A stretch of 13,326 nucleotides of DNA from Victivallales bacterium. Its GTDB lineage: Bacteria > Verrucomicrobiota > Lentisphaeria > Oligosphaerales > Oligosphaeraceae. The notes under the pieces were generated by a model. It saw nothing but the letters and a program-made list of their open reading frames with translations. It was not told where the DNA came from and did no database searches. The translations under genes and the position numbers were made by a program. The DNA is taken from positions 1-13,326 of the forward strand of contig CAAGGB010000171.1 in the NCBI GenBank assembly GCA_900769285.1, given 5' to 3'. Below, in pieces: positions 9,132 through 13,326 of this stretch. The first letter of the stretch is position 1; every line of letters starts with the position of its first letter.

Positions 9132-10937
9132 GTGGACGACACCGCCACCACCACCGCGGCACCGCAGGAGACCGTCGTCCGGGGCATCGGCGTCTCCGCC
9201 GGCCTCGTCATCGGCACGGCCTACCGCGTCACCCTGCCCGAGGCCGACGCCAGCGCCGTGGACCGCACCATCCGCGAGGATGACATCCCCGCCGAGCTGA
9301 TGCGGCTCGCCGCCGCCCTCGACAAGAGCAAGGAGCAGATTCTCCAGATCAAGTCCGAGGTCGTCGACAAGATCGGCGACGACAACGCCGTCCTCTTCGA
9401 CAGCTATCTGATGATTCTCGACGACGACGCCCTCACCGAGCGCATCGAGGACACCATGCGCCACAGCCTCGTCGGCGTCGAGGCCGCCACCCGCATCGCC
9501 AGCAAGGCCTTCAGCGACGAGCTGCTCAAGGATATGCAGGACGACTACATCCGCGCCCGCGCCAAGGACATCCGCGACATCGGCGAGCGCATCGTCAGCA
9601 ACCTGCTGGGCATCGAGGCCGACCTGGACCTCCACGCGCTTCCGCAGGGCTGCGTCCTGGTCGTCGATGACCTGACGCCCAGCGAGACCGCCCACCTGGA
9701 CGCCTCGCGCATCGGCGCGTTCGTCACCCGCAACGGCAGCCGCACGTCCCATACCGCGATTCTCTCCCGTGCGCTGGGGATTCCCGCCGTGGTCGGCGTC
9801 CAGGATGGCGTCAACGGCATCGAGACCGGCATGGAGCTCGCCCTGGACGGCGAGGCCGGCGTCATCCATCTCCGGCCCGGACAGGCCACGCGGCGCGAAT
9901 TCGAGCGTCGCCAGCGCCACGAGGCCGAGCTCCAGAGCCAGCTCATGGCCGAGAGCAACCATCCCGTCGAGACGCTGGACGGGTACCAGGCCTGCCTGGT
10001 GGCCAACGTCGAGCTGCCCAGCGAGGCGCTCAATGTCCGCAAGCGCTACAACGTCGGCATCGGGCTGTTCCGCACGGAGTTCCTGTTCATCAACGGCATG
10101 AACCTGCGGGACGAGGAGCAGCAGTTCGCCGCCTACCGCGAGACGGTCGAGTCCGTGATGCCCTTCTCGGTCATCTTCCGGACGCTGGACATCGGCGGCG
10201 ACAAGTTCCTCAAGCAGTTCAGCATGCCGCATGAGCTCAATCCGTTCATGGGGATGCGGGCCATCCGGCTGTCGCTGAGCCAGCAGGACATCTTCAAGGT
10301 CCAGTTGCGCGCCATTCTCCGCGCCAGCGCCTTCGGCAAGGTCCGCGTCATGTTCCCCATGATCAGCACCTACGAGGAGCTCGACCATGCGCTGCGGATT
10401 CTGGACGAGGTGAAGCTGGAGCTGAAGCACGCCGGTGTCCCCTTCAACGACGCGCTGGACGTCGGGTGCATGATTGAGGTGCCGGCGGCCGCGCTGCTGG
10501 CGGAGCGTCTGGTGAAGCGCCTGACGTTCTTCAGCCTGGGTACGAACGACCTGGTCCAGTACTCGATGGCGGTGGACCGTTCGAATTCGTCGATTGGGTA
10601 TCTGTACCAGCCGGCGCATCCGTCGATTGTGCGGATGATGAAGCACGTGGTGGACGTGGCGTACGCGCACGACCGCTGGGTGAGCATCTGCGGCGAGATG
10701 GCGGGCGAGTGCCTGTACGCGCCGCTGATATTGGGTCTTGGCATCCACGAGCTGAGCATGAGTCCGGTGGCCTTGGCGCAGGTGAGCAAGGTCATCCGCA
10801 GCATCAGGATGTATGAGGCGGAGCAGTTGGTGAACAGCGCCCTGGAGTGCGAGCGCCACGAGGACGTCATCCGTCTCTGCAAGGATCTCCTCCGCCGCGC
10901 CTGCCCCGATATGCTCAGGGAAACCCCCAAGGGGTGA
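9132..10937 (+). CDS. ptsI: phosphoenolpyruvate-protein phosphotransferase (PTS Enzyme I)
   Basis: This 601-aa protein is a complete Enzyme I, which takes phosphate from phosphoenolpyruvate and gives it to HPr. The swivelling phosphohistidine domain has NGSRTSHTAILSR with His207. The TIM-barrel domain has GLFRTEFLFI (Arg314), DIGGDKFLKQF, NPFMGMRAIRL, GCMIEVPAAALLAERL and FSLGTNDLVQYSMAVDR, and the catalytic Cys520 lies in VSICGEMAGE. Length is close to the usual 570-600 aa; the excess is a Thr/Ala-rich N-terminal tail of about 14 residues before RGIGVSAG. The start is GTG directly after the HPr stop, with GGAG nine bases upstream inside ptsH, so translation is coupled. No Enzyme II gene is in the window. 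Codon endings drift from C-rich at the start to G-rich around 10440-10800. A short GC hairpin (ACCCC-CAA-GGGGT) overlaps the stop but has no T tract. Confidence 0.96.
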   Translation: MDDTATTTAAPQETVVRGIGVSAGLVIGTAYRVTLPEADASAVDRTIREDDIPAELMRLAAALDKSKEQILQIKSEVVDKIGDDNAVLFDSYLMILDDDALTERIEDTMRHSLVGVEAATRIASKAFSDELLKDMQDDYIRARAKDIRDIGERIVSNLLGIEADLDLHALPQGCVLVVDDLTPSETAHLDASRIGAFVTRNGSRTSHTAILSRALGIPAVVGVQDGVNGIETGMELALDGEAGVIHLRPGQATRREFERRQRHEAELQSQLMAESNHPVETLDGYQACLVANVELPSEALNVRKRYNVGIGLFRTEFLFINGMNLRDEEQQFAAYRETVESVMPFSVIFRTLDIGGDKFLKQFSMPHELNPFMGMRAIRLSLSQQDIFKVQLRAILRASAFGKVRVMFPMISTYEELDHALRILDEVKLELKHAGVPFNDALDVGCMIEVPAAALLAERLVKRLTFFSLGTNDLVQYSMAVDRSNSSIGYLYQPAHPSIVRMMKHVVDVAYAHDRWVSICGEMAGECLYAPLILGLGIHELSMSPVALAQVSKVIRSIRMYEAEQLVNSALECERHEDVIRLCKDLLRRACPDMLRETPKG

Positions 10938-11120
10938 CAAGTGGCATGACGTGTGACATCCTGCATGGATGTTCCGTAAGGGTTCTGGGCATTAGCCAAT
11001 GAGGCGAAAAAGCTGTAGCCAATCGTGGGGAAGGATGGTGTGAGGACCTCCTAGGCAGTGAATGGCGTGTCGAGTTGCCTGAGACGTAGCGTTTGTCCAG
11101 AGCAGGGAAGGAAGGCTACC
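10938..11120. other. gap between ptsI and the AAA/nuclease gene
   Basis: There is no gene here. It holds a small hairpin, ACATCC-TGCAT-GGATGT (10956-10972), and two copies of TAGCCAAT (10993-11000 and 11016-11023). I see no convincing promoter or T-tract terminator. Confidence 0.4.
11105..11115 (+). promoter_or_regulatory. ribosome binding site that fixes the start of the AAA/nuclease gene
   Basis: A purine run ending in GAAGG lies five bases upstream of ATG 11121. This favours that start over an in-frame ATG at 11058, which would add 21 residues that do not resemble the family. Confidence 0.65.
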
Positions 11121-12695
11121 ATGAAGGATCTGACTACCAGTGTCTATGCGTTCGAGGATTTGATACAGGGAAATTTTCTGTATGTCGACAAGACGGACTA
11201 TATCTGGCATCTGCTTAGACCCGCAAAGGAACTGTACTTTCTGTCACGGCCACGTCGTTTTGGCAAGTCGCTGCTGGTCTCGACCTTGAAGGCTGTCCTT
11301 CAGGGACGGAAGGAGCTGTTCAGGGGGCTTGCCATCTATGACCGACCCTATGACTGGAAGGCCTATCCGGTCGTTCATCTGAGTTTTGGCGACTACACTC
11401 CCATGAAGGACACGGCTGAAAAGGTGGATGCGTATCTGCGGGACAAGGTGAGCGCTGTCGCCGAAACGCATGGGGTGATTCTGCCCACGGGCTGCGACGC
11501 CGCCACGGCACTCGGCAAGCTTCTGGACACGCTGGGGCAACGTAGTCAGGTGGTCGTCCTGGTGGACGAGTATGATAAGCCCATCATTGACAACATCGGC
11601 AACATCGGCGACAAGCAGGTGAAAGGCATCGTGACTTGTCTCAAGGGATTTTACAGTGTTCTGAAGGATCGCAATGCACTGGAAAGGCTGCTGTTCATCA
11701 CGGGGGTGAGCAAGTTCAGTCATGTCACCCTGTTTTCAGATTTGAATAACTTGACGGATCTGACGTTGAATCCGGAGTATGCGGGGATGCTGGGCTTCAC
11801 CGAGGAGGAGGTTAGGCAGAGCTTCGCCGACTGGATGCCCGATGCTGCCCGTGCCCATGGCGTCACGGAGGACGAGCTGATGTGTCAGGTGCTGGACTGG
11901 TATGATGGCTATCGTTTCTCCAGAGGCGCGACCCATGTCTGCAATCCCGTGTCCATCACCCGATTCTTCGCGAATGGAGGTGCCTTCTCCAATTACTGGG
12001 ACAGCACGGGCACACCGAGCTTTCTGCTGGAGAGGATGAGTACACGCAACTATGACCATGAGCAGGCACTGAAGGAATGGTATGGCGAAAGCATCTTCTC
12101 CGCCTACGAGACAGATAGGCTGGACATCACGGGTATGCTTTGGCAGACGGGGTATCTCACCATCCGTGGTGTCCGTGACGGGGTTCGGGGACTGAGATAT
12201 CAGTTGGGCTTTCCTGACCGTGAGGTTCGTGACACGTTCTGCCTGCGGCTTCTGGAGTACTATGGCAACTTGTCACTGGGAACGGGGGATAGCCTGGTGG
12301 AGAAGATGCAGAACGCCATCATGCAGGATGACCCGGATGGTTTTCTGCGACTTTTTCAGTCGGTGCTGGCGAACATAGACTATACGTTGCATCTCAGGCA
12401 GGAGAAGTACTATCAGAGCATTTTCTTTGTGGTGTTTCTGCTGCTTGGCTCAGAAATCGCTGCGGAATCCTGTACGAATCAGGGACGCATTGATGCCTAT
12501 ATCTGCTCTAACAGCTGTGTCTATATCTTCGAATTCAAATTGGACAAGACTGCGGAAGAGGCTGTTGGACAGATAAAGGATCGGCGCTACTTCGAGAAGT
12601 TCATGCATGGTCGTCTTCCCATTCGCCTGATAGGGGTGAATTTTGACTCTGAGAAGGGACGCATTGACTGCTGGCAAGAGGGAACCATGGGCTGA
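11121..12695 (+). CDS. AAA-ATPase-like protein with C-terminal PD-(D/E)XK nuclease domain (DUF1703 type)
   Basis: This 524-aa protein belongs to the AAA-ATPase-like/PDDEXK family whose role is not established. The N-terminus shows the hallmark FEDLI...YVDKT, then FLSRPRRFGKSLLVSTL (residues 40-56), a P-loop variant with Arg where the first Walker A glycine is expected. Walker B is VVVLVDEYDKP (Asp149-Glu150), followed by the sensor-like FITGVSKFSHVTLFSDLNNL. The C-terminal part has GRIDAY (Asp458), IFEFKLD (Glu471, Lys473) and QIKDRRYFEKF, the pattern of a PD-(D/E)XK nuclease. Length is normal for the family, so the gene looks intact. Codon use has many T- and A-ending codons, unlike the strongly C/G-ending neighbours, which suggests separate acquisition. 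Such genes often occur in several copies per genome in Bacteroidota and PVC bacteria; mobility or defence roles are guesses. A large hairpin lies 104 bp downstream. Confidence 0.9.
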   Translation: MKDLTTSVYAFEDLIQGNFLYVDKTDYIWHLLRPAKELYFLSRPRRFGKSLLVSTLKAVLQGRKELFRGLAIYDRPYDWKAYPVVHLSFGDYTPMKDTAEKVDAYLRDKVSAVAETHGVILPTGCDAATALGKLLDTLGQRSQVVVLVDEYDKPIIDNIGNIGDKQVKGIVTCLKGFYSVLKDRNALERLLFITGVSKFSHVTLFSDLNNLTDLTLNPEYAGMLGFTEEEVRQSFADWMPDAARAHGVTEDELMCQVLDWYDGYRFSRGATHVCNPVSITRFFANGGAFSNYWDSTGTPSFLLERMSTRNYDHEQALKEWYGESIFSAYETDRLDITGMLWQTGYLTIRGVRDGVRGLRYQLGFPDREVRDTFCLRLLEYYGNLSLGTGDSLVEKMQNAIMQDDPDGFLRLFQSVLANIDYTLHLRQEKYYQSIFFVVFLLLGSEIAAESCTNQGRIDAYICSNSCVYIFEFKLDKTAEEAVGQIKDRRYFEKFMHGRLPIRLIGVNFDSEKGRIDCWQEGTMG

Positions 12696-12798
12696 GCCTT
12701 CCGCTAATCAATGCTACAGCCTAAAGGGAATGAGGAGCGTTGCCTCGCGAACGAATTACCAAGACATTCTGCTGGGATGAGTCCACACTCGAACGATG

Positions 12799-12847
12799 CC
12801 ATATGTCCACAAAGCACATACGCAAGATGTGATTTGTGGACATATGG
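12799..12847. other. strong 49-nt inverted repeat between convergent genes
   Basis: CCATATGTCCACAAA (12799-12813) pairs without mismatch with TTTGTGGACATATGG (12833-12847). After a single G/A mismatch, five further pairs (CACAT with ATGTG) close a 7-base loop. No T run follows on either side. It lies between the end of the AAA/nuclease gene and the small convergent ORF, so a bidirectional transcription barrier, a protein-binding palindrome or a dispersed repeat unit are all possible. Confidence 0.8.
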
Positions 12848-12885
12848 GCGTTTAGGGGAAGAGGGTGCGGGATGCGTTGGAGGGG

Positions 12886-13104
12886 TTAGCCATGTAGCTG
12901 GATGTCCACGGCGTTGTCCTCGGAGCGAACCTCATAGCGCTTGTCAGGCAGTCCATAGATATTGACCATCTGATGGCTCGTCGAAAAGACGTTGTTCTCC
13001 AGAAAATGCGCATCCTGGAATATCTCCTCCTCGAGGGATGCGGAGGAGACCTCACGGCAGGCGCCCGTGGCCTTCTTGCAGATGTTCTCGACAAGTAGTT
13101 TCAT
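12886..13104 (-). CDS. small hypothetical protein (doubtful)
   Basis: This 72-aa reading frame runs from MKLLVENICKKATGACREVS to RYEVRSEDNAVDIQLHG. I do not recognise the family. For it: the composition is balanced (acidic, hydrophobic and polar residues mixed, no Arg/Pro/Ser shadow bias), it begins just inside a change from AT-rich to GC-richer sequence, and it faces the AAA/nuclease gene convergently with a strong hairpin between. Against it: there is no purine-rich ribosome site before the ATG, the promoter is not convincing, and no domain is visible. It could be a remnant of a longer gene. No transmembrane segment or signal peptide is seen. Confidence 0.4.
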   Translation of the reverse strand: MKLLVENICKKATGACREVSSASLEEEIFQDAHFLENNVFSTSHQMVNIYGLPDKRYEVRSEDNAVDIQLHG

Positions 13105-13326
13105 GATGATTGTATGTGGGGTGAGGGGATGGGTGACGGCGTGACTAGTACTTAATTGATTTAATTCGTTTGCATAGAAGCATGCTTGATTGAACCAAAA
13201 AGCTCTTCAAAATGTGTATTCAGATTAATTCAATTCAGTAGAATCCCATAACCTCGTAAAAACCACGATTTACGGGCACGTTTGAACCTAAAGTACCCTT
13301 TTTTGTCGGATACCCTTTTTTGTGAG
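13105..13326. other. AT-rich region without a recognised gene
   Basis: This stretch is clearly richer in A/T than the rest. It contains the palindrome AAGCATGCTT (13178-13187), a hairpin with CGTAAA and TTTACG arms (13255-13274), and TACCCTTTTTTGT twice with a 17-base period (13294-13306 and 13311-13323) running to the window edge. No tRNA or coding frame stands out. Confidence 0.5.

Noticed and set aside
8790..10940. 716-codon antisense frame opposite ptsH-ptsI
   Set aside because: It is the mirror of C-ending sense codons, and the sense frames are complete HPr and Enzyme I.

Overview
The window is GC-rich bacterial DNA with seven confident protein genes and one doubtful small one. It suggests an anaerobic, glycan-degrading bacterium. 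Oxygen-sensitive glycyl radical chemistry sits beside a MAN2C1-type GH38 alpha-mannosidase, a GH127-like beta-L-arabinofuranosidase, an HPr/Enzyme I pair and a RRFGKS-type AAA-ATPase/PD-(D/E)XK protein. This mix is familiar from gut and sediment members of the PVC group (Lentisphaerota, Verrucomicrobiota), but the taxonomic guess is inference; no rRNA or marker gene is present.

Layout. Positions 1-180 are a T-rich repeat tract that supplies the last codons and stop of the minus-strand GH127-like gene (144-2099). A divergent promoter region (2100-2356) separates that gene from a plus-strand run: a 709-aa glycyl radical enzyme (2357-4486), its activase with two ferredoxin-type Fe-S motifs (4497-5402, 10-bp gap), and the 1039-aa GH38 alpha-mannosidase (5485-8604). 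After a hairpin-containing gap with a candidate promoter come ptsH-like (8838-9131) and ptsI-like (9132-10937) genes that abut exactly. After a 183-bp gap lies the AAA-ATPase/nuclease gene (11121-12695), with more A/T-rich codon use than its neighbours. The right end (12696-13326) holds a strong 49-nt hairpin, a doubtful 72-aa minus-strand ORF and an AT-rich stretch ending in a 17-bp-period repeat.

How the genes may work together. The two glycosidases lack obvious signal peptides and probably act on imported oligosaccharides. The glycyl radical enzyme carries a Gly-Cys-Asn-Glu active-site motif (Cys plus Glu, as in the dehydratase/lyase branch) rather than the Cys-Cys of pyruvate formate-lyase. 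Its activase also has the Fe-S insert typical of non-PFL activases. It probably dehydrates or cleaves a small polyol, amino alcohol or similar product, but its substrate cannot be read from the sequence. HPr and Enzyme I have no Enzyme II beside them and may serve regulation or a distant permease. The HPr is atypical, with Cys-Cys directly after the His-x-Arg phosphorylation motif.

The best candidate for something undescribed is the glycyl radical enzyme and activase coupled to glycosidases. The intergenic hairpin, the atypical HPr and the intragenic switches in wobble-base preference also deserve a look.
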